Assembly (NCBI RefSeq): GCF_000426745.1
Contig: NZ_AUFY01000019.1
Span: forward strand, 1-33,528
Length of the DNA: 33,528 bases
Source: Veillonella montpellierensis DSM 17217
GTDB taxonomy: Bacteria; Bacillota; Negativicutes; Veillonellales; Veillonellaceae
Reading direction: 5' to 3'
The notes beneath the pieces were generated by a model. It was given only the letters and a program-made list of their open reading frames with translations. It did not search any database and was not told the origin of the DNA. This document shows, piece by piece, positions 1-8,445 of the stretch. Within the stretch, counting starts at the first letter, position 1; every line of letters starts with the position of its first letter. Made by a program: the position numbers and the translations under genes.

Positions 1-14
1 TCACCAATATATAT

Positions 15-90
<76 letters not shown>

Positions 91-94
91 CAAT

Positions 95-124
95 AACGGT
101 GATAACTTCGGTTATCGCCGTTTT
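95..124 (+). terminator. Intrinsic terminator of tRNA-Val
   Basis: A 12-bp stem (95-106 with 111-122, one G-T wobble) is closed by a TTCG tetraloop. The 3' arm runs into TTTT at 121-124. It is placed immediately after the tRNA. Confidence 0.93.
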
Positions 125-268
125 CGCATACTTATAGGATTGTGCGTAGTAGAATGTGAAATAGAACCAGCGAAGAAATACAACTAGGTATCCGTGTGTA
201 ACAGTAAGCTATGCTATTCATGATAGCAAAAAAAGAATATAACTAGGTATGCCTTGTGTAACTAGATA

Positions 269-344
269 TACATACGTAGGGGGAGTGATATAGCATTCGT
301 CTTACGAGTGGATGAGAAAAGTTCAATTCTATCATCGTCCAATG
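269..344 (+). pseudogene. Decayed tandem copy of the tRNA-Val
   Basis: The segment lies 254 bp downstream of the intact tRNA and aligns with it. The central CTTAC, the AGTTCAATTCTATC T-arm-like stretch and the acceptor 3' strand ATCGTCC (334-340) are recognisable. The acceptor 5' strand and D arm are not, and the CCA is lost. The stems no longer pair as a cloverleaf, so a functional tRNA is unlikely. The homology continues into the second terminator. Confidence 0.7.
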
Positions 345-348
345 CAAT

Positions 349-378
349 AACGGCGATAACTTCGGTTATCGCCGTTTT
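349..378 (+). terminator. Second copy of the tRNA-Val terminator
   Basis: The sequence is nearly identical to the terminator at 95-124. A perfect 12-bp stem (349-360/365-376) has the same TTCG loop and a following T-run. The single difference turns the wobble pair into a C-G pair. It lies exactly 254 bp downstream of the first copy, which shows a tandem duplication. Confidence 0.85.
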
Positions 379-625
379 CGTATACCTATAAGATTGCGTG
401 TAGTAGAACGTGTAAAAGTCTAGAGAAGACATACAACTGGATATGCCTTGCTAACTCGCCATGGATAGAGAATATACATAAATAAGTATTACCATATCTT
501 ATAATTTAATTACTTTTTTATCAGAACACTTACGTCTCTGGAAAGCTCTATTTTATGATTCCTAATAAAATTTTTATAATTTGATATAAAAATATCTTTT
601 TTCAGTTTTATTCCTTCTATAAATA

Positions 626-754
626 CTATACCTTATACTCTCCCATAGCTTCTTTTACCATTCCAGCATGCCAATCTGTCGTCTCTAATGGCATTTCATG
701 ATATTTATCAAATACTTCATATAAATATTTGTATTTAATTCTATTTTCAATCAT
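626..754 (-). pseudogene. Short ORF, probably a gene remnant (42 codons)
   Basis: An ATG-started frame of 42 codons runs from 754 to a TAG at 626. It has a protein-like composition with many charged and aromatic residues (LYEVFDKYHE, TTDWHAGMVKEAMGEY). An in-frame TGA lies shortly upstream, and no Shine-Dalgarno precedes the ATG. It lies downstream of the NADAR-like gene on the same strand, so it could be what is left of a partner gene or of an unrelated protein. I do not recognise the family. Confidence 0.3.
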
Positions 755-838
755 TTTTTTAGAGAATCTGTATCATCGCTTGTAGAGGCATGAATTATAA
801 TCAATACATCACGTTATCATGATGAAATGATACTCTTT

Positions 839-1510
839 TTAGTGGTTATCAGAATATACAGTAGCTAAAAATAATTCGGGTGAGTGAATGATTTCTTTTA
901 ATTGGTTTATAGTAGTAGCATTCTCTCTCAACATCTTATAGATAGCACAGGCTTGTGCTTGTGTGCTAGCAGATCGCTTCGGATTAAATTCAATATCTGT
1001 AAAGATGTCATACTTAGCAATTTCATCGGCGATAGCAGAATTTTCAGGCGCTGATAGTACTATTATGTATAACCAATTATAGAAAAAACTAGTTGGTTGT
1101 AATGGAAATGCTTTGTCTTGAAAACAGAAACCAGTTAAGGTGTCTTCGTTATGTAATCGTCGCATGGTTTGTTTTAATGTTACAGAATCTTCTGATTCAG
1201 ATATAGTGCCCCACTGAGCACCGTGATGTTTAAAGACTTTGCTTTTTTGATATAATTGCTCTACTGTATAGAAATGGCCGGCTATACATGTGCTTAATCT
1301 AAAAGCACTCGCTTTTACGCCCCACGGGTTAGTAGATTTAGTGGATACTTCTAATATGTTAGCTTGTGGATAGCTTTGCTGGATAGCGGTGTGCCATTCG
1401 GCAATGGATTTTTGCTTTTGAGAACGAGCAAATCCACTGTGCCATGTAAATTCAAAACTTTTTTCTTCTACATTATTTGAAAGATAGAGAAATGCGGGTC
1501 GTTTAGCCAT
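839..1510 (-). CDS. DarT1-associated NADAR-like antitoxin family protein (DUF6977-like)
   Basis: The 223-residue protein starts MAKRPAFLYL at 1510. AAGGAG lies 6 nt upstream of that ATG; the open frame extends further upstream but without a ribosome site. Recognisable family features, in order, are an N-terminal KRPAF strand, FTWHSGFARSQKQKSIAEWH (residues ~19-39), LEVSTKS and GVKASAFRL. Further on come a YQKSKVFKHHGAQ stretch and a C-terminal FYNWLYI. This pattern is what I know from the NADAR proteins paired with DarT1 toxins, which remove ADP-ribose from guanine. The family assignment comes from memory of motifs; catalytic activity is not shown. The gene follows ynfA by 37 bp and is probably cotranscribed with it. 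No DarT-like ADP-ribosyltransferase is present, so if the assignment holds it is a solitary antitoxin or a guardian against foreign DarT1. Confidence 0.6.
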   Translation of the reverse strand: MAKRPAFLYLSNNVEEKSFEFTWHSGFARSQKQKSIAEWHTAIQQSYPQANILEVSTKSTNPWGVKASAFRLSTCIAGHFYTVEQLYQKSKVFKHHGAQWGTISESEDSVTLKQTMRRLHNEDTLTGFCFQDKAFPLQPTSFFYNWLYIIVLSAPENSAIADEIAKYDIFTDIEFNPKRSASTQAQACAIYKMLRENATTINQLKEIIHSPELFLATVYSDNH

Positions 1511-1547
1511 AAAAAACTCCTTTGTAATAGTAAATAGAATGAATATC

Positions 1548-1868
1548 TTATCGTGGGGCATACATGATAATATAGACGCCAATTAAAGATACGATACCAC
1601 CAATTATATCATACCTATCTGGAGTGATACCGTCGATTGCCCAGCCCCATAGAATTGATAAAACGATAAAAATACCACCATAGGCGGCGTAGACCTTGCC
1701 AAAGTTGGCCGTTTGTAATGTAGGGATGATTCCATATGCAATGAGTACAAGAGATCCTGCTAAAAAATAAAAAAGACTTTTGTCATCTTTCACATAGAGC
1801 CATATTAAATAGCCACCACCAATTTCACAAAGGCCAGCCATTATAAAATAAAATATAGATTGTAGCAT
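1548..1868 (-). CDS. ynfA: YnfA/UPF0060 family small membrane protein
   Basis: This 106-residue integral membrane protein has four hydrophobic helices at roughly residues 3-24, 31-50, 59-77 and 86-104. The family hallmarks are AGLCEIGGGYLIW near the N-terminus, the central KVYAAYGGIFIVLS motif and a C-terminal IGGIVSLIGVYIIMY. Length and motifs match the UPF0060 family, which resembles small multidrug resistance proteins; the transported substrate is not established. AAGGAG lies 8 nt before the ATG at 1868. The NADAR-like gene follows 37 bp downstream. Confidence 0.93.
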   Translation of the reverse strand: MLQSIFYFIMAGLCEIGGGYLIWLYVKDDKSLFYFLAGSLVLIAYGIIPTLQTANFGKVYAAYGGIFIVLSILWGWAIDGITPDRYDIIGGIVSLIGVYIIMYAPR

Positions 1869-1906
1869 GGTATGCTCCTTTGTAGATACTATGAATAATT
1901 ATTAAA

Positions 1907-1935
1907 ATTGTAATATAAGTTGTAAAAATTGTAAA
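1907..1935 (-). promoter_or_regulatory. Candidate promoter of ynfA
   Basis: Read on the minus strand, TTTACA (1935-1930) and TACAAT (1912-1907) are separated by exactly 17 bp. The transcript would start about 30 nt before the ynfA start codon. The surrounding sequence is very AT-rich, so a chance match is possible. The rest of 1869-2225 shows no gene. Confidence 0.4.
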
Positions 1936-2225
1936 TATTCTAGAAAAAAGAAGTATACTGATTACGTCTTATAGATATAATAGTATATTTATTTTTTATA
2001 TAACACATGTTCATATTTCACAAGTGTTTTACTAACAGAAAGCTCCTATTATCTATCTAGTTATATTTATTTTATTGATGATGAAGAATTAATATATGAT
2101 AATAATAATCAATTAATAATTTTGAAATATACATTTATAAAATGGCCTATAATATACAATAAATTCCTATAAATGTTAAATTTAAAGGGTTTTATAGAAA
2201 ACTTTCGACAGATGATGTTAAGATG

Positions 2226-2254
2226 TTTACAAATAAAAATTTATATGCTAATAT
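2226..2254 (+). promoter_or_regulatory. Promoter of the tro-type metal transporter operon
   Basis: TTTACA (2226-2231), a 17-bp spacer and TAATAT (2249-2254) preceded by TGC (an extended -10) make a strong sigma-70/sigma-A-type promoter. The transcript start would fall near 2261, at the edge of the palindrome at 2263-2279. Confidence 0.75.
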
Positions 2255-2262
2255 ATTGTTAA

Positions 2263-2279
2263 ATGATAATAGTTATCAT
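2263..2279 (+). promoter_or_regulatory. Fur-box-like operator
   Basis: A perfect 7-3-7 inverted repeat, ATGATAA-TAG-TTATCAT, sits at the predicted transcription start of the metal transporter operon. Its core (2264-2278) matches the 7-1-7 Fur box TGATAATnATTATCA at 13 of the 14 defined positions. Repression by a Fur-family regulator in metal-replete cells is inferred. A Mur-like, Zur-like or MntR-type regulator cannot be excluded from the sequence alone. Confidence 0.65.
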
Positions 2280-2302
2280 AAAGAAAATAAGGAGGTGCTA
2301 AT

Positions 2303-3274
2303 ATGAACAGGTATATGAAAAAAATTATCAAATCGATCGGCATACAATGTTTCATTTTATTAAGTTTTGTCATTCTTGCCTCTGGTTGTGGAAATACACA
2401 AGATACGGGACAAGGAAATACGGGGGATAGTCATAAATTGCAAGTGGTAGCCACTACAACTATGCTATCCGATTTAGTAAAACAAATTGGCGGTGATCAA
2501 GTTGAGGTGCAAGGCCTTATGAAAGCAGGGGTAGACCCTCATTTATATCAAGCGACAGCAGGCGATGTAGAGGTTATGAACAAAGCTGATATAGTCGTAT
2601 ATAATGGCATACATTTGGAAGGAAAAATGGGAGCCATTTTTGATAACTTGGAAAAACAAAAGAAATCAATTATCCGTGTAGGAGATGCCATTGATCCAGC
2701 TACCTTGCTAGATTTTGAAGACGGTGGTACTACGGTAAAAGACCCTCACATTTGGTTTTCTGTAGCTAATTGGAAATTAGCTGCAGAGGCAGTTGCTAAA
2801 GGATTATCTAAAAAAGATCCTGCCCATGCTGCGCTATATGAAGCCAATGCGAAAAAGTATATAGCCCAATTAGATGAACTAGATACGTATATTCATGAAC
2901 AAGTGGCTACAGTACCAGAAATGTCACGTGTGTTGGTAACAGCTCACGATGCATTCTCTTATTTTGCACGGGATTATGGATTTACTGTAAAAGGATTGCA
3001 AGGTGTTAGTACGGTTAGCGAAGCAGGTACGGGAGATATTTCTGAATTAGCAGATTTTATTGTAGCACATCATATTAAAGCAATCTTTGTAGAGTCCTCT
3101 GTACCGACCAAAACAATTGAATCCTTGCAAGCAGCGGTAAAGGCTAAAGGACAAGATGTTGTTATTGGCGGCGAATTGTATTCCGATTCTCTTGGTAGTA
3201 GCGACACACCAGAAGGCACATATATTGGTATGTATAAGAAGAATATTCAAACTATTACAGGGGCCCTACGATAG
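2303..3274 (+). CDS. troA: Metal ABC transporter substrate-binding lipoprotein (TroA-like, cluster A-I)
   Basis: This 323-residue protein binds Mn/Zn/Fe(II) and delivers it to the permease. It has an N-terminal signal peptide with the lipobox LASGC (Cys at about residue 29). Four metal ligands can be placed: His80 (DPHLY), His149 (DPHIW), His215 (TAHDAF) and Asp295 (YSDSLG). The spacings (69, 66, 80) closely follow Treponema TroA (65, 66, 80). The third ligand is His as in TroA, not Glu as in PsaA/MntC, and GLQGVSTVSEAGTGD is typical of the family. GGAGG (2291-2295) precedes the ATG by 7 nt. It is the first gene of the operon and is controlled by the promoter and palindrome just upstream. The exact metal cannot be read from the sequence. 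Confidence 0.92.
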   Translation: MNRYMKKIIKSIGIQCFILLSFVILASGCGNTQDTGQGNTGDSHKLQVVATTTMLSDLVKQIGGDQVEVQGLMKAGVDPHLYQATAGDVEVMNKADIVVYNGIHLEGKMGAIFDNLEKQKKSIIRVGDAIDPATLLDFEDGGTTVKDPHIWFSVANWKLAAEAVAKGLSKKDPAHAALYEANAKKYIAQLDELDTYIHEQVATVPEMSRVLVTAHDAFSYFARDYGFTVKGLQGVSTVSEAGTGDISELADFIVAHHIKAIFVESSVPTKTIESLQAAVKAKGQDVVIGGELYSDSLGSSDTPEGTYIGMYKKNIQTITGALR

Positions 3275-3300
3275 GTAGTGATTGAAAAGAAAGGTTATGT

Positions 3301-4035
3301 ATGGAACCAGTAATTACTGTAGATAATGTAACAGTGGCCTATGATGGTGATCCTGTATTAGAACGGGTAAGTGTAGATATTCCTAAAGGGGCGTTAATGG
3401 CGATTGTCGGGCCTAATGGGGCTGGTAAATCCACGCTATTAAAAGCCATTCTACATTTATTGGAACCTCGACAAGGCCAGATTACTTATCATATTCACGG
3501 AGCAAGAACGTTTAAAGAAGCACAACCATATATAGCCTATATTCCTCAAAATAATTCTGTGAACTGGGATTTTCCAGCGACGGTGTTTGATATTGTCATG
3601 ATGGGGCGATATGGTAAATTAGGTTGGTTTCGACGTCCTAAGCAACAAGACAAAGATATAGTCGCTCAATGTATTCATCAGGTAGGACTTGATGAATTTC
3701 AAGAGCGGCAAATCAATGAATTATCTGGAGGACAGCAACAACGAGTGTTTCTGGCACGGGCATTGGCACAAGAAGCAGAGGTCTATATATTAGACGAGCC
3801 TTTTAAAGGCATTGATATTAAGACAGAGGAAATGATTGTAGGCATGTTGAAAGACATGCAAAAACAGGGAAAAACTATTTTAGTGGTTCACCATGCATTA
3901 CATACGGTGAAAGCATATTTTAATGAAGTAATTTGTTTGAATCGGTATATGATAGGCGTAGGCAAGGTACAAGACATCTTTCATGATGAGTTAGTGCGGC
4001 GTACATTCTTGCCGTGGAGTGCAGTAAATGAGTGA
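3301..4035 (+). CDS. troB: Metal ABC transporter ATP-binding protein (TroB/MntB-like)
   Basis: The 244-residue cytoplasmic ATPase energises metal import. Walker A is GPNGAGKST (37-45), the Q-loop lies in IPQNNSVNWDFP, the signature LSGGQQQR starts at 141, and Walker B is VYILDEPF (161-168). The switch histidine lies in VVHH. The NWDFP segment after the Q-loop is characteristic of Mn/Zn-family importers. The gene starts 26 bp after the binding protein, with AAGAAAGG 6 nt upstream, and its last 8 bp overlap the first permease gene, which implies translational coupling. Confidence 0.95.
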   Translation: MEPVITVDNVTVAYDGDPVLERVSVDIPKGALMAIVGPNGAGKSTLLKAILHLLEPRQGQITYHIHGARTFKEAQPYIAYIPQNNSVNWDFPATVFDIVMMGRYGKLGWFRRPKQQDKDIVAQCIHQVGLDEFQERQINELSGGQQQRVFLARALAQEAEVYILDEPFKGIDIKTEEMIVGMLKDMQKQGKTILVVHHALHTVKAYFNEVICLNRYMIGVGKVQDIFHDELVRRTFLPWSAVNE

Positions 4036-4894
4036 ATATATACAGGCTCTATCGGTATTGGTGAATGATTACACGTTTTTAGTTGTTCTCTGTGGCACAT
4101 CGCTATTGGGTGCTTTATCCGGTGTCATTGGCTGTTTTATTGTATTGCGACAGGAAGCATTAGTAGGCGATTGCGTGGCCCACGCATCTTATCCAGGCAT
4201 TGTAGGTGCTTTTTTATGGAGCGGTGTGAAAGAATTAAGTGGTCAATTATTGGGCGCGTTACTATCAGCTACTGTGGCGATTATGACGATTTTGATGATT
4301 AAAAAGCGAACTCGTTTACCGTCCGATGGATTATTAGCGACGATATTATCTGGCTTTTTTGGGTTTGGGTTAGTATTAATGACCATCGTACAAAAAACGG
4401 ATAATGCAAATCAAGCAGGATTAAATCGATTTATATTGGGGCAAGCTTCAACGATTTTATTACATGATGTGGTATTTATTGGTGTATTAGGCTGTATGAT
4501 TTTAGCATTGATCATATGGCGGTGGCAAGAATTATCGTATATGACCTTTGATAGCGACTATGCACGGACTGTAGGAATTGCTTGTCATCGCTATCAATAT
4601 ATGCTAGGCATTCTATCTATGATCACCGTATTGTTATCGATTCAATCGGTGGGCATCATTTTGATGAGTGCTCTATTAATTGCACCAGCAGTGAGTGCTA
4701 GACAATGGACATCGCATTTGCGGTCTATGGTTATATTAGCTGCCATATTAGGTGCTAGTAGTGCAGCAACAGGTACGATTATTAGCTCTTTACTGCATCG
4801 GATGCCAACGGGACCATCGATTGCCATTGTGATTTCTGGTATTACCTTTATTAGTTTATTAGTAGCACCTAAGCGTGGATTGTTGTGGAGATGA
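4028..4894 (+). CDS. troC: Metal ABC transporter permease, first subunit (TroC-like)
   Basis: The 288-residue membrane protein of the ABC-3 family has about eight predicted helices. The early segment LLGALSGVIGCFIVLRQEALVGDCVAHASYPGI... shows the conserved FIVLR and HASYPG motifs of TroC/MntC/ZnuB permeases. The coupling region lies around RTVGIACHRYQYML. The start codon overlaps the ATPase stop by 8 nt. Two different permease genes follow each other here, as in troABCD and Bacillus mntABCD, so the channel is probably a heterodimer. Confidence 0.93.
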   Translation: MSEYIQALSVLVNDYTFLVVLCGTSLLGALSGVIGCFIVLRQEALVGDCVAHASYPGIVGAFLWSGVKELSGQLLGALLSATVAIMTILMIKKRTRLPSDGLLATILSGFFGFGLVLMTIVQKTDNANQAGLNRFILGQASTILLHDVVFIGVLGCMILALIIWRWQELSYMTFDSDYARTVGIACHRYQYMLGILSMITVLLSIQSVGIILMSALLIAPAVSARQWTSHLRSMVILAAILGASSAATGTIISSLLHRMPTGPSIAIVISGITFISLLVAPKRGLLWR

Positions 4895-4899
4895 GTGAT

Positions 4900-5757
4900 A
4901 TGACGCCTTTTATTGAAATTATCCTCATTGCTATCGGCACATCTATCAGTTGTGCTGTATTGGGCAACTTTTTGATTTTAAGAAAGTTGTCGATGATGAC
5001 AGATGCAATCAGTCATACTGTCCTATTAGGCATTGTCATTTCATTTTTCATCTTTCAAGATTTACATTCACCATGGTTATTGATAGGGGCTACGTTAATG
5101 GGCCTATTGACCGTATGGGGGACAGAATTATTGATACAGACGAAATTAGTGGCACCTGATTCGGCATTGGGATTATTATTTCCCTTTTTCTTTAGTTGTT
5201 CTGTCATTTTGATTAATTTATACGGTGCTAATGTACAGCTGGATACGGATGCTGTATTGTTGGGCGAACTAGCCTTCGCTCCGTTTGATCGATGGTTTAT
5301 TGGGGATATTGATATGGGGGCAAAAGCCCTCTACATTTCTTGCATCAATGTAATTATCAATCTATCTATGGTCTATTTGTTCTATAAAGAATTAGTGGTG
5401 GCTACATTTGATGAAACCTTTGCAAAATTAAGCTATATTTCACCACTACTCGTATATTACGGACTTATGTCCTTAGTGTCGCTAACAGCGGTTGTATCCT
5501 TTCAGGCAGTTGGCTCAATCCTCCTCATTGCCTTTATGATTGTACCTGCTATGGTAGCCGCATTATGGGCAAAGACGTTAGGTAAACGAATTATCGTCAG
5601 TATTATCGTCGGTATTATAGGAAGTATACTCGGCATTTCTCTAGCCGTATACTATAATACGTCGTTAGCAGGTATGATGGCGACCGTATTATGTGCTTTA
5701 TTTTTGCTTTCTTGGTGCATTGTACAAGGTATTAAACAGTACCGTAAAGTAGAATAG
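4900..5757 (+). CDS. troD: Metal ABC transporter permease, second subunit (TroD-like)
   Basis: This second ABC-3 family permease has about 285 residues and eight hydrophobic segments. The family motif LGNFLILRKLSMMTDAISHTVL... lies near the N-terminus. The frame is also open from a GTG at 4885 and an ATG at 4891. I chose ATG 4900 because GGAG (4887-4890) is then 9 nt upstream; start 4891 would overlap the previous stop as ATGA. It is the last gene of the operon. A long stem-loop at 5921-5966 ends the unit about 160 bp later. Confidence 0.92.
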   Translation: MTPFIEIILIAIGTSISCAVLGNFLILRKLSMMTDAISHTVLLGIVISFFIFQDLHSPWLLIGATLMGLLTVWGTELLIQTKLVAPDSALGLLFPFFFSCSVILINLYGANVQLDTDAVLLGELAFAPFDRWFIGDIDMGAKALYISCINVIINLSMVYLFYKELVVATFDETFAKLSYISPLLVYYGLMSLVSLTAVVSFQAVGSILLIAFMIVPAMVAALWAKTLGKRIIVSIIVGIIGSILGISLAVYYNTSLAGMMATVLCALFLLSWCIVQGIKQYRKVE

Positions 5758-5920
5758 GTATGGTATTTTGCACAAGTATATGTGGTAACTAGTGAGTAAC
5801 ATATTTTCACCAGTTACTGAGTCAGAGTATGTGTAAGGGTATAATAGAGTTAGAAAGCATAGTCACAGTCTATAATATGATTGTGGTACATTAGGGTAGA
5901 TTGCTAATTACATAACAAAT

Positions 5921-5966
5921 AAAAACGTCTTATTACACTTGATATATCGTGTAATAAGACGTTTTT
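5921..5966. terminator. Bidirectional terminator between converging operons
   Basis: A perfect 18-bp stem (5921-5938 with 5949-5966) has A5 at its 5' end and T5 at its 3' end, so it can act on both strands. It lies between the plus-strand metal operon and the minus-strand Nik-type operon. The remainder of 5758-6146 shows no gene. Confidence 0.9.
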
Positions 5967-6146
5967 GTGCTTCATTGGCGTATTGCGTTTTGTAAAGAAG
6001 ACTACGTGGCTCCACCCTATGCCATATAGATACGTCATAGACACATCGTATCATTTTCAACGGAAGGGAATAGGTTTTTATACACATTACCTCATATATA
6101 CGTGCACACTAAGAAAAGGTAATCCGTAGAATGCGACGTACAATCC

Positions 6147-6911
6147 TTATATTACAGGAATCGCCGCCAGTAATTCTTTTGTATAAGCAGATTGGGGGTG
6201 TGAAAAAAGATTATAAATAGTGTCTTCTTCTTGCACGACGCCTTCTTTTAAAACGATGGCTCGATTAGCGATTTTCTTGACAGCCCCTAAATCATGAGAA
6301 ATAAATACCATAGATAGATTTTTTTCTTCTTGTAAATTTTTTAACAGGTCCAGTATATCTAGGGCTACAGGGATATCAAGGGCAGTAATGATTTCATCAG
6401 CAATGAGTATGTTAGGTTTAAGACTCAAGGCACGAACGATATTCACACGTTGCAATTGCCCACCGGATAACATAGATGGATAGCGTTGTAAAATATCATC
6501 TTTCAGATGGCAACGTTCTAATAATCCATGAATATAGTCATTTTCTTCAGACATGCTCACGATTTTGTGTAGACGAATTGGTTCCGTTAGACTTTGTTGA
6601 ATGGTATGAAACGGATGCAAAGTGGTAAAGGGGTTCTGAAAAATCATTTGTATGTCGAGTCGCAAGGGTCCTGTTAAAGGATGCTTAATTAAATGACCTT
6701 CATAGTACAACTCTCCCGTAGAGGGAGCTGTTAAACAGCCTAGTATATTGGCTAAGGTAGATTTGCCAGACCCTGATTCTCCTACTAAGGCAACGATTTC
6801 TCCTTTGTCGATAGAAATATCTAATGGGTACAAGGCTGTTTTTTTGTGTACAGAAAACAGACCTCTTTCATAATAGACTTTGGATAGATTATTTCCTACT
6901 AATTGTTTCAT
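6147..6911 (-). CDS. Nickel/oligopeptide-type ABC transporter ATP-binding protein (NikE/CntF-like)
   Basis: The 254-residue ATPase is the fifth gene of a binding protein-permease-permease-ATPase-ATPase operon. Walker A is GESGSGKST (about 45-53), the signature is LSGGQLQR, and Walker B is ILIADEIITALD with a following SHD switch. Its length matches NikE/CntF rather than DppF/OppF (about 310-330 aa), because the C-terminal oligopeptide extension is absent. The start is an ATGA overlap with the preceding gene, with GGAGGG 5 nt upstream. Substrate class is inferred from operon form and protein lengths; peptides remain possible. Confidence 0.88.
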   Translation of the reverse strand: MKQLVGNNLSKVYYERGLFSVHKKTALYPLDISIDKGEIVALVGESGSGKSTLANILGCLTAPSTGELYYEGHLIKHPLTGPLRLDIQMIFQNPFTTLHPFHTIQQSLTEPIRLHKIVSMSEENDYIHGLLERCHLKDDILQRYPSMLSGGQLQRVNIVRALSLKPNILIADEIITALDIPVALDILDLLKNLQEEKNLSMVFISHDLGAVKKIANRAIVLKEGVVQEEDTIYNLFSHPQSAYTKELLAAIPVI

Positions 6912-7672
6912 AAGATCCCTCCGTACAGACGTTTACAGCCTTCTACAAGTGTTTTCGTATGCACTTCTTGAGGATGCTCCAATATTTCTTTTGTGGGACC
7001 ACTTTCAATAATGGTACCTTGGTGCACGACCCATAATCGTTGTGCAATTTGTGCCACTAAGGCGATATTATGGCTGACTACTAACAGTGAAAGTGCATGG
7101 TGGGTGTGCAATTTTTTTAAGATGGTAATAAATTTTAATTGGTTAATGGCATCTAAGCTCGTAGTCGGTTCATCGGCAATGAGAATGTCAGGATTTGCAG
7201 CAAGACAAAGGGCAATGGCTACGCGTTGTCGCATACCACCAGAAAGAGATCTAGCATGGGACGAGAGAAATCGTTCGTCATTGGGCAATCCTAATTCGTT
7301 AAAAATGGCTTGTATTTTTTCACGACCTCCTTTAAGGTGATGGTGTTGAAAGGTTTGTTCCATTTGTGTTTCTAAGGTTTTGTAAGGATGAAGGCCGTTG
7401 ATGGAATCTTGGGGAAGCATACATAGGGTATGTCCTTTATAGGATTGGTGCATTTCGTTGATATCCATATATTCGCCGTCATCATACCGCACTTGTCCCT
7501 GTGCCTGTGCACCATAGGGTAATAATCCCATCAAGGCTTTCATCATCATTGATTTCCCTGAACCGGAGGCACCGACAATGCCGATGATTTCCTGATTTTT
7601 TACGGTAAAATTAGCATGATGTATAATGGGACGATTGCCAATCGTGATTTGTAAGTCCTTGACGTCGATCAT
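6908..7672 (-). CDS. Nickel/oligopeptide-type ABC transporter ATP-binding protein (NikD/CntD-like)
   Basis: This 254-residue ATPase has Walker A GASGSGKS (about 34-41), the signature LSGGMRQRVAIA, Walker B ILIADEPTTSLD and a VVSHN switch. At 254 residues it equals E. coli NikD and lacks the C-terminal extension of DppD/OppD. It overlaps both neighbours by 4 bp (ATGA), indicating tight translational coupling. It would pair with the next ATPase to form the heterodimeric motor of the importer. Confidence 0.88.
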   Translation of the reverse strand: MIDVKDLQITIGNRPIIHHANFTVKNQEIIGIVGASGSGKSMMMKALMGLLPYGAQAQGQVRYDDGEYMDINEMHQSYKGHTLCMLPQDSINGLHPYKTLETQMEQTFQHHHLKGGREKIQAIFNELGLPNDERFLSSHARSLSGGMRQRVAIALCLAANPDILIADEPTTSLDAINQLKFITILKKLHTHHALSLLVVSHNIALVAQIAQRLWVVHQGTIIESGPTKEILEHPQEVHTKTLVEGCKRLYGGIL

Positions 7673-8445
7673 GATGTTTCCACCTTTCGTGTATCAAAGA
7701 GAAATTGAAAAATGATAGCCATTAAGAAAATACCAAGGCTAGGCCAGATGATTAATAATGGTTCGTTTACAATATAAACGCGATATTGATAGAGCATAGT
7801 ACCCCAATCAGGCTTTGTAATATCGCTACCGAGTCCAATAAATGCTAAGGACGCGTATTGTAAAATATTGGAAGACGCCATGGAACCGAAATAAGGAAAT
7901 ACGAGAGGTAATACGATGGGAAGGATATGGCGGATAAGGATTCGTGGCCGCGAGTACCCCATAATGTGCAAAATAGAAATATATTCTTTTTTCTTAATCT
8001 CCTTAGTTAATGCGGCTGCATGATTGGCGAAATGTCCCATTTGACAGAGACCTAAGGCAATACCGGCACTAACAGGATGCAATCCAAATACAGCCGTTAC
8101 CAAGAGGGCTACAATGAAAGTCGGTATAATCAATAGAAAATCTGTTACGAATTGTAACAGCATTGAAATATTTCCTTGAAAATAGCCAGTTAGGATGCCT
8201 ACGGTAACACCAACGGATAAACTAATCGTACCGGCAATGATGACAACTAAAAAGCTACGCAAACATCCGACTAGCATGAGTTCAGATATATCTCGACCCA
8301 AAATATCGGTACCCATAATATGATGCATACTGATAGGAGCTAATTTATCCATTAGATTTACGGGTACCATATCCATATGTCGTTGTGTGGCTACTAGGGC
8401 CAATAAAATAGCGAATAATAGCAATATGGCTATATTTTTTTTCAT
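7669..8445 (-). CDS. Nickel/oligopeptide-type ABC transporter permease (NikC/DppC-like)
   Basis: The 258-residue inner-membrane permease has an N-terminal helix followed by a short periplasmic segment containing HHIMGTDILGRDISE, the hallmark of the DppC/NikC branch. A BPD-transport core of about five helices follows. The ATPase coupling helix falls in KEYISILHIMGYSRPRIL, and RHILP is the usual family motif. AGGAGGAG lies 5 nt before the ATG, and the start overlaps the stop of the upstream permease by 4 bp. Confidence 0.9.
   Translation of the reverse strand: MKKNIAILLLFAILLALVATQRHMDMVPVNLMDKLAPISMHHIMGTDILGRDISELMLVGCLRSFLVVIIAGTISLSVGVTVGILTGYFQGNISMLLQFVTDFLLIIPTFIVALLVTAVFGLHPVSAGIALGLCQMGHFANHAAALTKEIKKKEYISILHIMGYSRPRILIRHILPIVLPLVFPYFGSMASSNILQYASLAFIGLGSDITKPDWGTMLYQYRVYIVNEPLLIIWPSLGIFLMAIIFQFLFDTRKVETS

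Larger units (their letters stand above)
181..455 (+). repeat. Direct repeats marking the 254-bp tRNA duplication
   Basis: A 22-bp sequence beginning CAACTAGGTAT occurs at 181-202, again without the first base at 241-262 (AACTAGGTATGCCTTGTG), and as a diverged copy at 434-455 (CAACTGGATATGCC). The spacing from 181 to 434 (253 bp) matches the spacing between the two terminators, so the copy at 434 belongs to the duplicated unit. The copy at 241 may be the junction of the duplication. From 456 to 625 I see no gene. Confidence 0.6.
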
